A stretch of DNA of 64,000 nt from Siderastrea siderea. Lineage: Eukaryota; Cnidaria; Anthozoa; Scleractinia; Rhizangiidae. Every line of letters begins with the position of its first letter. Position 1 is the stretch's first letter. Positions 30,801-37,628 of this stretch are shown here, one piece after another. Below the pieces are notes generated by a model. It was not told the origin of the DNA. It did no database searches and saw only the letters and a list, made by a program, of their open reading frames with translations. The translations under genes and the position numbers were made by a program. The stretch lies in contig OZ034968.1 in the NCBI GenBank assembly GCA_964030785.1, positions 72,527,427 to 72,591,426 of the forward strand, in the 5' to 3' direction.

Positions 30801-33063
30801 TTTGTGGTAACTGAAGTAGTCTGCGGCTCTGTCGCGCTCGTCGAGTCTTTTGTAGTTGAGACATTCATCAGCGGTATTGTCTGAAAGAAAACAATAAATA
30901 TGCCGGTTTGAAGCTTTTTTCATTGAAACGTTTAATTTTCATTTGAAACGGATTTCATGCTTTTATAACTTTTGTAAGTTAAATGCTCACTTTAAATTTG
31001 TATAGTAGTAAAACTGAGCCGGTGGCTATTTTTCTAAATAGGCCGGTCTTTCGTCATAATGCGCGTTCACATTCAATGAAGGACATAGCTAACGTTACGA
31101 AGGAAAGTATCGAGGGAAGAATGATTGGATGATTTGAACAAAGCTTCACCTGAGGTTGCCTTAACTTCTCCTTCCAAAAACAATGTTTCTCCTCTTTTCA
31201 GGACCCAAGCGTAAATAATATGGATATATATATAGCAAGTGATATTACTGTGTTCAAATCATTCACAAAAACTGTAGAAAACTTTTCGCTATTACTTTTT
31301 AAAAGCGACTACAGTTAATCATTTTGTACTGCTACCTGAGGTCTTGTTGCTTTCTCCCTTCAGAAATTGCTGTGATCCTAGAAACAAAAGACAACCAGAC
31401 GCTTTCCAATGATCGCTAGGCATGGAAATCGGACGCGGCTAACACTTCTATGATAGCTACAAGTAGACTGGTTGAAAAAAACCAATGCATCGAAAACAAA
31501 CTGGTTATTCCATGGTTTCCTTTGGAACTCTGGTAATCATTTTAGGAAAAAATTATGTTTTGCATGATTTCGTTTGAGCACCATATAATATTAATTATGT
31601 TAGACTACAATATCTCTTAAAGACCCCTGCACATTTACGGTCACTTTAACTCGAAGAAAATGATTTTCATAGTACGGCGAAGACTCCAGGGTGACACGAC
31701 CTACATTTTCAAGAATATGCAGACTTTCCCGAGTCCTCTAATTTTTTTCTTTAGGTTAGTAGCCCTCCCTCGCGACTTCGTCGCTCGCTCGGTCGTTTCG
31801 CCACCTCATTGATGCTTTACCCGCAAAGCACAGGGCAAATTAATATCAATCGAAAAGGTCGACTTGAAGCAAGTCTAAAGGATATGGAAAAAAACAACTT
31901 CTTGATAAAAACGGGCACGGTTGGTTATTAGCTACTTTTTTTTTCTTTGTCGCTATCAACATTGTAACCAATCGATAGCTTTTTTGTAATTTTCACTAGG
32001 GTGTGCGTCAGAATCCAAAGGAAAGAAGGAAAAAAACAGCCCAAAATTTCGCACTTTTCCCTTAGCTGAATTCGCCAATGAAGTATCATTATTCATGTGT
32101 ATGCAATAAAAAAAACCAACTATCCAAAGCCTTTCTTTTTGTCGGATAACGTGTATTACCTTCAACTCCAGCTCCACAAAAGCGAAAGCTATAATTGAAA
32201 GAAGGCATCGAATCCAGCTTGTACACATAGAACCCGGCGCAGTTTCTTACAAGCATGCTTGCAGACTCCATACAACACAGCTGTTTACCAGAAAAGCAAG
32301 CGGACCGTTCGACCACTCCCTCCTCGGCTCTAGGGTGTACCCCCGGCATCCAACCTGGAGCTAATGTGCCACAATGACTGGTTGCAACACATGAGTTTGC
32401 TATTTGCGTCCCTGAAGATCCATTGAATGTAAACCAGCCTGTAAGTGATCGGTCACTAAAAACTGTCGACTGGTTAGAGAAAAATCTTGATCTGGTTGCT
32501 TCGTTCAGAGTGGTGTAGTTAATACATTCATCGGCTGTGGAATTAAACTAGGTCGTAAGTAATAAGCAAAATTTTGTTGGACTTGTTTAAGATGGTAGGA
32601 GGGTTTTTACAAACTAAGTTGAAGGAGCCATGCTGTTGCTTTTGCACAAAGGAAATGTTGCAGATGGCCTATTAAAACGTCCACGCTTTTCGTGATGATC
32701 CTTTCAGAACATCCCCAGCTACGCATGTAACCTCGCCGGTAACAGAAAAAAAGGTGATATCTCCCTGAAATACACTTTCATCTTTCGAACAGAGATTTTA
32801 ACGACCAGCGTACACACGATTAATTTTTGTGCCCAGGTACTGTCTTTTGATAGCCTTTCGATCGGAGGCCGTTATGGATCGTTAACTGGAAGATTGCTTC
32901 CTTATTTTTAAAGCCGCAAAGACCGGGCATAATCCCTGCAGCTGGCTAGACAGTATGAGCTATAAGCTTCATTAATCAAGTTACCTGAAATAATGCTGGC
33001 AAGAATTTCTGAAGAAGAAATAACGATCAAAGCCAGTATCGCATTCGCTTGTTGTAGCATCAT
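12754..33063 (-). CDS. D8C/VWC/LDLa-domain adhesion-type GPCR (whole gene, 3' end missing)
   Basis: I join 26 coding exons, listed separately, into one minus-strand gene of about 1,424 residues without its last exon. Order: signal peptide; D8C; D8C; VWC/FN1-like triplet; LDLa; VWC; 6-Cys module; 4-Cys module; VWC; 4-Cys module; LDLa; Cys-rich region; helical pre-TM region; TM1-TM6; first half of TM7. The 7TM part carries adhesion-class (B2) signatures: HKNLMLSLCL in TM2, FTWMLVEGIHLYIKLVKVFS in TM3, IGWG-LPLVIVG in TM4, CWL in loop 2, and LLPLLGVTWLLG in TM6. Splice phases agree at every junction from exon 1 to exon 16 and from exon 20 to exon 26. Exons 17-19 also join in frame, with alternative sites. 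I saw no canonical GPS motif (C-x-W...HL/T). Likely role: a cell-surface receptor with a matrix- or glycan-binding ectodomain signalling through G proteins (family inference). Ligand unknown. Confidence 0.78.
13303..13391 (-). CDS. GPCR exon 25: TM5
   Basis: Encodes VNVAIFVVLLRVIFTKISIK followed by YQADNLQIV, a TM5 helix with the N-x-x-x-F-x-x-x-L-R pattern leading into intracellular loop 3. Acceptor TTTCAG; donor GTAAGT after 13303. Phase 0 in, phase 2 out, matching both neighbours. Confidence 0.87.
13717..13774 (-). CDS. GPCR exon 24: extracellular loop 2, CWL motif
   Basis: A 58-nt exon encoding CWLHDGEWLYKGPILAILL, the loop-2 Cys-Trp-Leu motif of secretin/adhesion receptors and the start of TM5. 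The Cys is expected to pair with the TM3 Cys (KLCSTMA). Acceptor CTTAAG, donor GTAAGC. Phases 2 and 0 match. A MITE ends only 17 bp upstream of the exon. Confidence 0.87.
13792..14060. mobile_element. 269-bp MITE, Harbinger-like, 3-bp TSD
   Basis: The ends AAGCCTGGTTTACACTTGT and, inverted, AAGAGGGGTTTACACCTGT form TIRs; TAG flanks both sides (13789-13791 and 14061-14063). The TIRs resemble those of the 720-bp Harbinger derivative at 10911. It sits in the intron just upstream of GPCR exon 24. An internal open frame reads only MITE sequence. Confidence 0.7.
14258..14384 (-). CDS. GPCR exon 23: TM4
   Basis: Encodes GLPLVIVGLIAAVRPKTYDM and the start of loop 2 (SKIYYKDVICGSLKIP). It follows ...ILIGWG from exon 22, giving the conserved GWG-x-P of TM4. 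Acceptor CTTAG/GCC, donor AG/GTTCGT. Phase 1 in, 2 out. Confidence 0.87.
14826..14976 (-). CDS. GPCR exon 22: TM3
   Basis: Encodes KLCSTMAVIQHLTHLSVFTW and MLVEGIHLYIKLVKVFSVRK: the disulfide Cys at the top of TM3 and the W-M-L-V-E-G-x-x-L-Y signature of adhesion and secretin GPCRs. Acceptor TTACAG, donor GTAAGA. Phase 0 in, 1 out. Confidence 0.92.
15739..15853 (-). CDS. GPCR exon 21: loop 1 and TM2
   Basis: Encodes RNSERIFVHKNLMLSLCLVY and IVMIFDTFVFTNRRQTP. The H-K-N-L-x-L-S-L block is typical of TM2 in adhesion GPCRs. Acceptor TTACAG, donor GTACGT. Phase 2 in, 0 out. Confidence 0.9.
16260..16408 (-). CDS. GPCR exon 20: juxtamembrane segment and TM1
   Basis: Encodes VNGTLKIRVSEVKDDEKEQK, then AFIQGYLELG and the TM1 helix LSSISVLAVITSLVILSCLR. 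Acceptor TTTTAG, donor GTATTC. Phase 0 in, 2 out. The sequence before TM1 lacks the Cys-rich GPS expected in most adhesion receptors. Confidence 0.82.
16526..16764. mobile_element. 239-bp TIR element in GPCR intron
   Basis: The left end CAATCTCGTACCCCAC and the right end, inverted CAATCTCGTACCCAGAG, form imperfect TIRs of about 35 bp. Non-coding. No clear target duplication. Confidence 0.6.
16839..16890. mobile_element. 52-bp foldback with 9-bp TSD
   Basis: Two perfect 15-bp arms (GCCTGCGTCGCAGAC and its inverse) surround a 19-bp loop. CCAAACCAT occurs directly on both sides (16830-16838 and 16891-16899). A similar foldback with related arms is at 50630. Confidence 0.85.
17363..17616. repeat. 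254-bp foldback repeat in GPCR intron
   Basis: The outer ends CCTATTTCAAAAGAGGTTGC and the inverse of ACCTTAATTGAAATAGG pair, as do the inner blocks GTTTCATAGACCGC and GCGGTCTATGAAAC. The arms are imperfect and flank a short AT-rich centre. Confidence 0.75.
17955..18290. mobile_element. hAT-like MITE with poly-G ends and 8-bp TSD
   Basis: Begins CCCGGGGG with a run of more than 20 G and ends with a C run followed by GGGGG, so the termini are inverted G/C homopolymers. GATTAGAG flanks both sides exactly (17947-17954 and 18291-18298). The interior contains repeated ATGGGGTCGCA-like motifs. Eight-base target duplications are typical of hAT elements. Confidence 0.8.
18313..18427. mobile_element. 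115-bp pogo/Tigger-like MITE
   Basis: The ends CAGTAGAGTCCCGTT and, inverted, CAGTGGAGTCCCGTTATC are near-perfect TIRs, with TCTCGAAC repeated inside. CAGT(G/A)GAGTCCCGTT ends are typical of pogo-like mariners. A flanking TA is present only on the right. Confidence 0.65.
18575..18781 (-). CDS. GPCR exon 19: pre-TM extracellular segment
   Basis: Encodes a region including GWVTTKVKELPSYRSDEKRP, LTVFWQRPVLRLKIDSSQL and DSIISHLPSNNTSE, with one N-glycosylation site. Donor GTAAGT after 18575; phase 0 out. Two acceptors are possible. AAG/ATTTATT at 18781 keeps phase 0 with exon 18; the stronger-looking TTCTGCAG at 18758 would need a phase-2 partner that I did not find. No domain recognised. Confidence 0.6.
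19188..19291 (-). CDS. GPCR exon 18 (tentative)
   Basis: Encodes DQTKTSFVERECEISLKCPL then KDINFVTELHKSNQ, with two cysteines. Donor CAG/GTATTG. The acceptor is either GAAG/GTGATC (19291) or GCGAG/TCGAAG 6 nt upstream; both are phase 1. It is the only open frame in this stretch that joins the neighbours. Confidence 0.5.
19673..19775 (-). CDS. GPCR exon 17 (tentative)
   Basis: Encodes LLTAPLIPVRCEEIYLSSFK then LDPFVYVLPASSIA. Acceptor CTTAGAG; donor at GCCA/GTGTGAG (phase 1), or 2 nt later at GTGAGT (phase 0). Phase 0 entry matches exon 16. It may be part of a diverged GAIN-like region; I cannot show this from sequence. Confidence 0.55.
19995..20119. repeat. degenerate 21-bp tandem repeat
   Basis: Five to six units of the form GTCCAAAGTNGGTNCTTAAG in an intron of the GPCR gene, decaying to the right. 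Confidence 0.7.
20880..21059 (-). CDS. GPCR exon 16: helical GAIN-like segment
   Basis: Sixty codons, phase 0 on both sides, acceptor TTCCAG and donor GTGAGT. The sequence LSTANLTNLAEITRELTSKA continues into NFTNKRLFFGYLKELFDTGV. It is amphipathic and helix-like with two glycosylation sites, as in the helical subdomain of GAIN domains (inference from position and character). No cysteine. Confidence 0.75.
22257..22366 (-). CDS. GPCR exon 15: short Cys-rich segment
   Basis: Encodes SFGSRCTQSFYTTKWHHKES then CDCEKETLLQQFGTPK. Acceptor TTTCAG, donor GTATGG. Phase 1 in, 0 out. No named domain; three cysteines presumably pair with those in exon 14. Confidence 0.78.
22779..23057 (-). CDS. GPCR exon 14: extracellular module
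   Basis: Encodes FWYNNAGKQCKLFSCNKDYN, a glycine-rich GKGKATKSVVIGIGEG segment, FICYFSDFC and NLKWNRTVSDNIVYRNCSEV. Five cysteines and two N-glycosylation sites. Acceptor AATTAG, donor GTAAGA, phase 1 to 1. A Penelope-like element ends 13 bp upstream of the acceptor. Domain not recognised. Confidence 0.78.
23208..23618 (-). pseudogene. Penelope GIY-YIG endonuclease domain
   Basis: Contains VVYKISCKDCEKVYIGQTSR, the GIY-like and YIG boxes separated by the Cys-x-x-Cys linker typical of Penelope endonucleases. The downstream R-x-x-x-H (RTREHKRAVF) and the C-terminal block LFLEAWHSI follow. It is separated from the reverse-transcriptase frame by a stop and a frameshift near 23620-23680, so the polyprotein is broken. 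Confidence 0.85.
23678..24376 (-). pseudogene. Penelope reverse transcriptase, 5'-truncated
   Basis: About 230 residues covering the fingers-palm part: LFTSIPTALAL, KQIFGCPMGSPVSAILANLV and the catalytic RYVDD box, then IKFIVEEEKDGSIAFLDTK. This matches Penelope/telomerase-type reverse transcriptases. The N-terminal third is missing, cut at the junction with the inverted copy. The frame closes after SCQNTDNTNT. Confidence 0.85.
24401..25417 (+). mobile_element. Penelope-like element, plus-strand copy with RT core deleted
   Basis: Inverted partner of 23071-24400. Starting from the junction it reads IIVSFDVVSLFTSIPTALAL, then jumps to EEEKDGSIAFLDTK. It therefore lacks about 110 residues, including the GCPMGSP and YVDD boxes. 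The endonuclease frame (24730-25275) is open, but the YIG tyrosine is replaced: KVKIG instead of KVYIG. The 3' end has the same hammerhead-like core (25320-25377). Not functional. Confidence 0.85.
24730..25275 (+). pseudogene. Penelope GIY-YIG endonuclease, catalytic Tyr lost
   Basis: An open frame of about 180 residues ending NEHVHIPEMYKILANP, as in the opposite copy. It keeps VVYKFSCKDCEKVKIGQTSR, with Lys where the YIG Tyr should be, and the RTREHKRAVF block. A frameshift relative to the upstream RT remnant lies near 24770. Confidence 0.8.
25836..25973 (-). CDS. GPCR exon 13: LDLa repeat 2
   Basis: Encodes LFLCESGDEVRSLNDRCNKV followed by KDCYEASDEKDC, an LDL-receptor class A pattern with the acidic D-C-x-x-x-S-D-E-x-x-C calcium site. 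Acceptor TTACAG, donor GTAAGT, phase 1 to 1. The repeat appears to have fewer than the usual six cysteines in this exon, so it is diverged or completed by a neighbour. Confidence 0.85.
26078..26221 (-). CDS. GPCR exon 12: 4-Cys module
   Basis: Encodes ACTWKNQTFLDGYRWKENGV, then FFCTSDQRVRPGCYLYRDKI and DCTGAF. Acceptor CTGTAG, donor GTTTGT, phase 1 to 1. The start resembles a VWC/FN1 strand (F-x-D-G-x-x-W), followed by two further cysteines. No firm domain name. Confidence 0.8.
26326..26640. repeat. CTCTCGGYGACTCTCGTGCG minisatellite
   Basis: About 15-20 imperfect units of a CTCT-rich motif of roughly 20 bases in the intron between GPCR exons 12 and 11. A 125-codon open frame reads straight through it on the plus strand, but its Ser/Leu/Arg repeats are a by-product of the tandem array. 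Confidence 0.8.
26923..27135 (-). CDS. GPCR exon 11: VWC domain
   Basis: Encodes VTCRDEKGFSYFEGATWTVG, DCITCRCNNSLISC, and ends with IQPKCNVVAFLKSHAGICK. The spacing C-x-D-x-x-G...W-x-x-x-x-C-x-x-C-x-C...C...C is that of a von Willebrand factor type C domain. Acceptor TTTCAG, donor GTAACA, phase 1 to 1. Confidence 0.85.
27496..27630 (-). CDS. GPCR exon 10: short 4-Cys module
   Basis: Encodes ALPELASQLRGKVSVCPGGL, then QLAASDDKCDPSSPNCLQDN and DPCKAG. Acceptor CTGTAG, donor GTAAGC, phase 1 to 1. The cysteine spacing resembles an EGF- or antistasin-like module, but I cannot name it. Confidence 0.8.
27789..27959 (-). CDS. GPCR exon 9: 6-Cys module
   Basis: Encodes RIRLAGEAWEFQGCRFQFTG and GLWCHVYNGAICCAKKCPG, with a Cys-Cys pair near the end. 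A WAP-like fold is possible from the CC...C ending but is not proven. Acceptor GCCAG, donor GTATAA, phase 1 to 1. Confidence 0.82.
28285..28456 (-). CDS. GPCR exon 8: VWC domain, second half
   Basis: Encodes VTKCLECKCVAGFLRCRRSL, then PLTETCEQPGCNTVEFIRDR. It joins exon 7 in phase 0 to complete a VWC pattern. Acceptor CTTCAG, donor GTACGG, phase 0 in and 1 out. Confidence 0.85.
28809..28861 (-). CDS. GPCR exon 7: VWC domain, first half
   Basis: A 53-nt exon encoding ICRDEVGQVLILKETWK, the C-x-D-x-x-G...W start of a VWC domain. It is parallel to the start of exon 11, but here an intron interrupts the domain after the Trp-Lys. Acceptor TTTCAG, donor GTAAAC. Confidence 0.85.
29117..29221 (-). 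CDS. GPCR exon 6: LDLa repeat 1
   Basis: Encodes ALFHCSNRAFVRKSHLCNGI then SECSDGSDEAGC, a clear LDL-receptor class A repeat with the S-D-G-S-D-E calcium box. The acceptor ATTCAG at 29222 restores phase 1 with exon 5. A CAG 13 nt upstream would be out of phase. Donor GTGAGT. Confidence 0.88.
29480..29938 (-). CDS. GPCR exon 5: three VWC/FN1-like repeats
   Basis: A 459-nt exon with three related units beginning CTDKDGNIYEVHQTW, CWDEHGKAYVNGLEW and CTDENGVVREHGTNW, each followed by C-x-C and a downstream Cys. This is the C-x-D-x-x-G-x-x-Y...W...C-x-C rhythm of fibronectin type I and VWC repeats. Acceptor TTGCAG, donor AAG/GTTCGT, phase 1 to 1. All three units in one exon suggests internal duplication. 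Confidence 0.87.
30488..30880 (-). CDS. GPCR exon 4: D8C domain 2
   Basis: A near-consensus D8C (domain of eight cysteines) as in uromodulin, GP2 and OIT3: DECLNYKRLDERDRAADY, AWYRFTGRAGAVMPTKCVP, CGTLSPGWLNGKHPTVGEG, VCFTKDDDCCFWYSRVMVRNC, then FCGLRYCGAG. Acceptor TTTCAG, donor GTAACT, phase 1 to 1, so one exon holds one domain. In vertebrates D8C occurs in secreted and GPI-anchored glycoproteins of epithelia. Confidence 0.92.
31336..31377 (-). CDS. GPCR exon 3: 14-residue linker mini-exon
   Basis: A 42-nt exon encoding SQQFLKGESNKTS between a TTTCTAG acceptor and a GTAGCA donor, phase 1 to 1. It joins the two D8C domains, and its phase fits both neighbours. Skipping it would also keep the frame, so it could be alternatively spliced (inference). 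Confidence 0.65.
32160..32534 (-). CDS. GPCR exon 2: D8C domain 1
   Basis: D8C domain with DECINYTTLNEATRSRFF, GWFTFNGSSGTQIANSCVA, CGTLAPGWMPGVHPRAEEG, CFSGKQLCCMESASMLVRNC, and a C-terminal FRFCGAG. It is more diverged than exon 4 (WF-x-F for WYRF). Acceptor CCACAG, donor GTAATA, phase 1 to 1. Confidence 0.9.
32985..33063 (-). CDS. GPCR exon 1: signal peptide
   Basis: ATG at 33063 (a second ATG follows at once) begins MMLQQANAILALIVISSSEI then LASIIS, a typical hydrophobic signal peptide with possible cleavage after the small residues. Donor TTTCAG/GTAACT leaves phase 1, exactly what exon 2 needs. No TATA box or other promoter element is evident upstream. Confidence 0.78.
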
Positions 33064-36000
33064 TTCCAGATCACGTCACCTGTCACGAATAAAACAATTA
33101 TTTCTTAATATAAAGGACATAGCCAGTAGTCTACAATACCTTCTCAAAACCAAAAGCCGTAAAAAGATGTGCACATCATGGACGGAAAAAATTTGCTCAG
33201 TGAAGAAAGCGTGAGGTTAAAAGCTTTCTCTTCATTCTTGATTTGTCAATTGCAACTTGGAGTTACAATCAACTTTAATTCTGAACTCAATTTCGCGGTA
33301 AAACTGTAAGTTCCCCTTTCAACTTTTCCCAAACTAAAGTGAAAAATGCTTTTCATAAAGAGCAGGAGCAGAAACCGTGGTTAGCGTTTAATCACGCCAA
33401 TTACGCAACAACCGCAGGCCGTAGTTCGTACGGAAGAAAAAGTTTCTTTAAAATAGTCAAACTGTAAACCTAATCTCTATAAAATGTCCTTTTAAATTAC
33501 AAACAGAAAGAAAAAACAGTTCATACACCGGCCAGGCCAAAGAAACCATTTCAGTTCAACCGATCCGTCAGCATAGAAATTATTTCAAACATGTTAGAAC
33601 AGGTGCAAACGACGGTCGAAGAAGAAGGTGCGTTGGTTTTTCAAAACAATCTGAACTGCAATCATCTCTTGCCGCGCTGCACATCGATTGGAGTAATTTA
33701 AACAGCCAGAAAGTACAAGCAGGAATTTCCACACAAAACGCAGCTAAATGATTCGCGAGAACAGACCGGTCACAGTTAACAAAAACTAGATATACGATAG
33801 TCTGTGTCGTGATCAAAGTCCAGTGTTAACATGATATCGGAAGGAAAAACTTCCGTCGGTCGTTACTCTGGAATTGATATTGTTTAAAGATTTCATTTAG
33901 AATCTCATACAAAAAGTTGAAATGTTTACTTTTCGTCTTGAGTTTTGGTTTGACTTCAGCACGCAAACCAGCACCCGTCCGACTATCAGCGACTCGAAAC
34001 GTGATTGGCTACGCGCTATATGTCAATCATTAGTATAAATCTACTAGCGTTCTATCACTAATGCTGTTCTCTGATTGGCTACGCTACTCACTATCTATTC
34101 TGTTGTAGATAGTGAGTCGCGCGCGGTGTGACCTATTTATATCATTTTTCAATAAAAACATGTAGTGTCTGCTGCTAAGTTTTGAACGTCTAGTAGATTT
34201 GTACTAAAACAATTAGATTATTTGCTCTCGATTTCTATGCGTGATAGTTGATGAGGCCTTCTCATCAACTATCACACGATAGAAATCTTGAGCTCATAAT
34301 CTAATTGTTAATTAGAAGGCAATTTTGAAGGATGCAAAGGACAGGGAATTACTACGTACATATAATATATATCCATGTATGGTTCATCTATAGTGAACGC
34401 ACTTGCCTCCCATCGTTTGTACTGCGTGGGTTAGAATCCCGCAATTGACGCCATAATTTTGTTGAACATGTTGTTGCTTCTCGTCCTTACTCTAGTAAAG
34501 GTTTTCTTCTAGCACCCAAGTTTTCCTCAGAGCCACTAATATGTGGATCCACCGCTAATTCCGATTTATTTCATGTATTTTATTTTAAATTTAGTTGTCT
34601 TAATTTTAGTTGTGTCTGTGCATATGAGGGCTGATAGAACGCCGCTCAACTATTATTAACCGGCTTTTGTGAAAATCAACAGATAATAACAACACTTCTC
34701 AAACGTGGTAACAATTATACTTCTCCCTGTTAATTTTCATGGTCTTTCATTGCTGACTTTTTCTTTCGCCAGCCAACAGCTAATGAGGCGAGAAGGTAGT
34801 TTAATTTAAGCCGCTAAAGGTTAAATTAAGCCTTAGCCGGGTTTAATGATCTTCATGCATTATGCTTTTCATTTCAGCCCGGGTGTAAACTGAATCACTT
34901 TTGACAACTTGACATTATTCTTATCTTTTCATTTTTAATAATAGCCGTGTTTGAAAGTGAGAAAATATGATCTCAAATTTTCTTGATCAGGCAAAATACT
35001 GATCGTGGACAAATCGCAGATCTAACTAAACACAGTTTTAACGGAAAATGCCCACACTACGTATCAGACTAAAAACACACTTTATCGCCCTCGTCTTTTT
35101 ACAAAATCTGAAAGTGAATCGGTTCTTTGACTTTAAAATGCAAAATTTTAAAATTATTTCTGTTCTCCTGGTAGCAAAAGAATCATTTAAACACTCAATC
35201 CTTTTTCCTCGCCTGCACGTAGACGTCGGCGTATTTCCTTTGCTTCATTTCCGCGATCGCAGAATATATCTGGTTAAAGATATTATCAGTATCAGTTACA
35301 TGTTCCTCTGTCGGTTTACAAATGATTGTAGAAGAATATTATTCTTACTTTCAGCTGTTACCGCATTAAAGACTCGGTAATTAAAACAATATCTATCTAC
35401 AAACAAAATTCACGAAGTGGTATTAGAAATGACGTCTTAAAGCCGATATTGAAAACTGATAACGATAACGAATTTCCTTTCTTGTTGTGTGAAAGTTACT
35501 GAATCTGACGATCTGAAGATGAGGATTTCCTGATTAAAACAAGAAAATTATTAGTTCCCTCGTTCAAAATACGGCAGTCGGCTACTAAATGAAATTTTAG
35601 AAGTTAAAATTTCAATAATGCTGTTAATAAGAGCAACAAAACAAATGCAATGTGCCCGAGCTCAAATAAAGGCAGAAGATGTCTAAAACTGAAACTCAAG
35701 ATCATTTACAAAAGCTATTTTGTAGAACAATAAACAACAAACTTCAACGGCAAAAGAAAGTACTACTCGAGAGTGATAACTGAATGTTCACAGAATAAGA
35801 TTGGTGGCAATCAAAATGTTCAGTGGACTGAACACCTTACGTAGGATCTCAAGGAGTGATCAAGACATTGAATGAAACCTTCAGTACTTCTATGCATTAT
35901 TTATTGTAAAAAGTGTTTTTCAATAACTGATTGTACTGGAATATCACGCTTGTCCAAAACTTCGTTGAGCCCCGGCGTTGAGCCTTACTCAATGGCTTTT

Positions 36001-36622
36001 ATTTGTAGATTAAGTCGATTAACAATGACGATTTCGAAGCGATATCTCTGAAAAAAATTGATGAGACTCTTGTTGATGGTCATGTCTTCTTTATTATTCT
36101 TATATCGCTGCTAAAAACTTGATGAATTGGAAATTTGTTTGCTCTTGGAATCGAAGTGGTTATTAATACTTACCGGAAGCTTTTCGTGATAGTTTTATGT
36201 TGGGTTTTAGTAAACAATGGTATTTTCTCCTTTCCAGATCATCGGACAATTCTTCTTTTAACAAGCTATATACTTGACCCATCAATAGACTATATCTTTC
36301 ACTCTGGCATTTCGTTGTACAAAACTGTTGTTACTCCGCGCTCCCCGGCCGCTGATCGTCTTGCGGAATTATATTGAACACAAACAAAACAGTTCTCCAC
36401 ATTGAAAAAACTGAAAAATAATTCTGTTAACCATAACTAGGCACTTTAACTTAATCAGTTTTAGTTATTCAAATTTAAATTATTCATGTTCGACAGGAAG
36501 TTCTACTACAAGTCCTTTGGATGAATTAAAGACTGCACGAAACCGAGGACAAATTGTCATACAGTATACAGTCAGGATGATTTTGTTTCTTTGTTACAAG
36601 GATTAGCACCTGTGGACATTTA
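33064..36622. other. gene-free stretch upstream of the GPCR
   Basis: Probable promoter side of the receptor gene. Contains a 12-bp hairpin (ACTCACTATCTA, about 34086-34116) and the 102-bp foldback at 34208. Open frames at 35048-35380 and 36135-36377 show no recognisable domain or splice partners. Confidence 0.45.
34208..34309. repeat. 102-bp palindromic foldback
   Basis: The arms AACAATTAGATTAT, GATTTCTAT and GTGATAGTTGATGAG each have their inverse on the right, centred near 34258. No clear target duplication. Confidence 0.8.
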
Positions 36623-36631
36623 AAGCCAAGA

Positions 36632-37619
36632 GGCCAAATGGAAAAGCCGGACTGGACTTTGGACTGGACTTTGGACTGGACTCTGGACTGACTTTGATTG
36701 ACTTGTAAAAATATGAAATAGACCTAATATTTAACTAACCAACTAATAATTAAAAATAAAGTTAAATTTTTAAATCGCTTAAAATCATACCAAACAAGAT
36801 ACGGATGGACCATTATATTTTTTGGGAGGGGGGGGGGGAGATTTGTTTCTGCATCATTTTTTAGTTTGCAATAAACGTTTTGCTTTGTGCCGCTTTGTAC
36901 GATTTTTTTTGTCGAAATTTCGCGCGCTTTTCTAACACAACTGTAACTGATGGGCTTTGAACTTTTGAGGTCTCCATGAATCAATCTCCAGCCTTGTCTT
37001 CATTTCGTTAGAGAAAAAACATGACTGTTTTTAAAGACCAAGTTTATCCTTATCAAAGTCGTCGTGGGCTTGAACAAATAATGTCTCTCTATGTGTCGGT
37101 GGGGTGAAAGATGAGTATTGGGGTGCCTGCTTATTAACACATTCAGTGAGTGGATGAAAATACACGTTGGTCTCCTTGGTCAATTTCTTTTTCCCATCCT
37201 GCATGCCACGTTTTTTCTCTAATGAAACGAAGACAAGGCTGGAGATTGATTCATGAAGACCTCAAAAGTTCAAAGCCTATCAGTTACAGTTGTGTTAGAT
37301 AAGCGCGCGGGGAATTTCGAGTAATAAAAATCGTGCATAGTGACACAAAGCAAAAAAAGTTCATACAAAGTTTTCAGTCACGAAAAAAAAAATTCATGCA
37401 GAAAAAATCTTCCTCCTCCTCCCCGAAAAAAATATAACGGTCCATCCCTAACTTGTTTGGTATGATTTTAAGTGATATAAAATTTAACTTTGTTTTTATT
37501 CATTGACTGGTTAGTAAAATATTGAGTCTATTTCATATTTTTACAAGTCAATTAAAGTCAGTCCAGAGTCCAGTCCAGAGTCCAGAGTCCAGAGTCCAGT
37601 CCTGCTTTTCCATTTGGCC
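36632..37619. mobile_element. 988-bp long-TIR element, Mutator-like, 9-bp TSD
   Basis: Starts GGCCAAATGGAAAAGC and ends with its exact inverse. The inverted arms run about 390-410 bp each and meet around a unique core of about 190 bp. The outer parts of both arms carry GGACTGGACTTT-like tandem units. AAGCCAAGA flanks both sides exactly (36623-36631 and 37620-37628). It encodes nothing recognisable, so it is non-autonomous. Long TIRs and a 9-bp duplication fit Mutator-like elements. Confidence 0.85.
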
Positions 37620-37628
37620 AAGCCAAGA

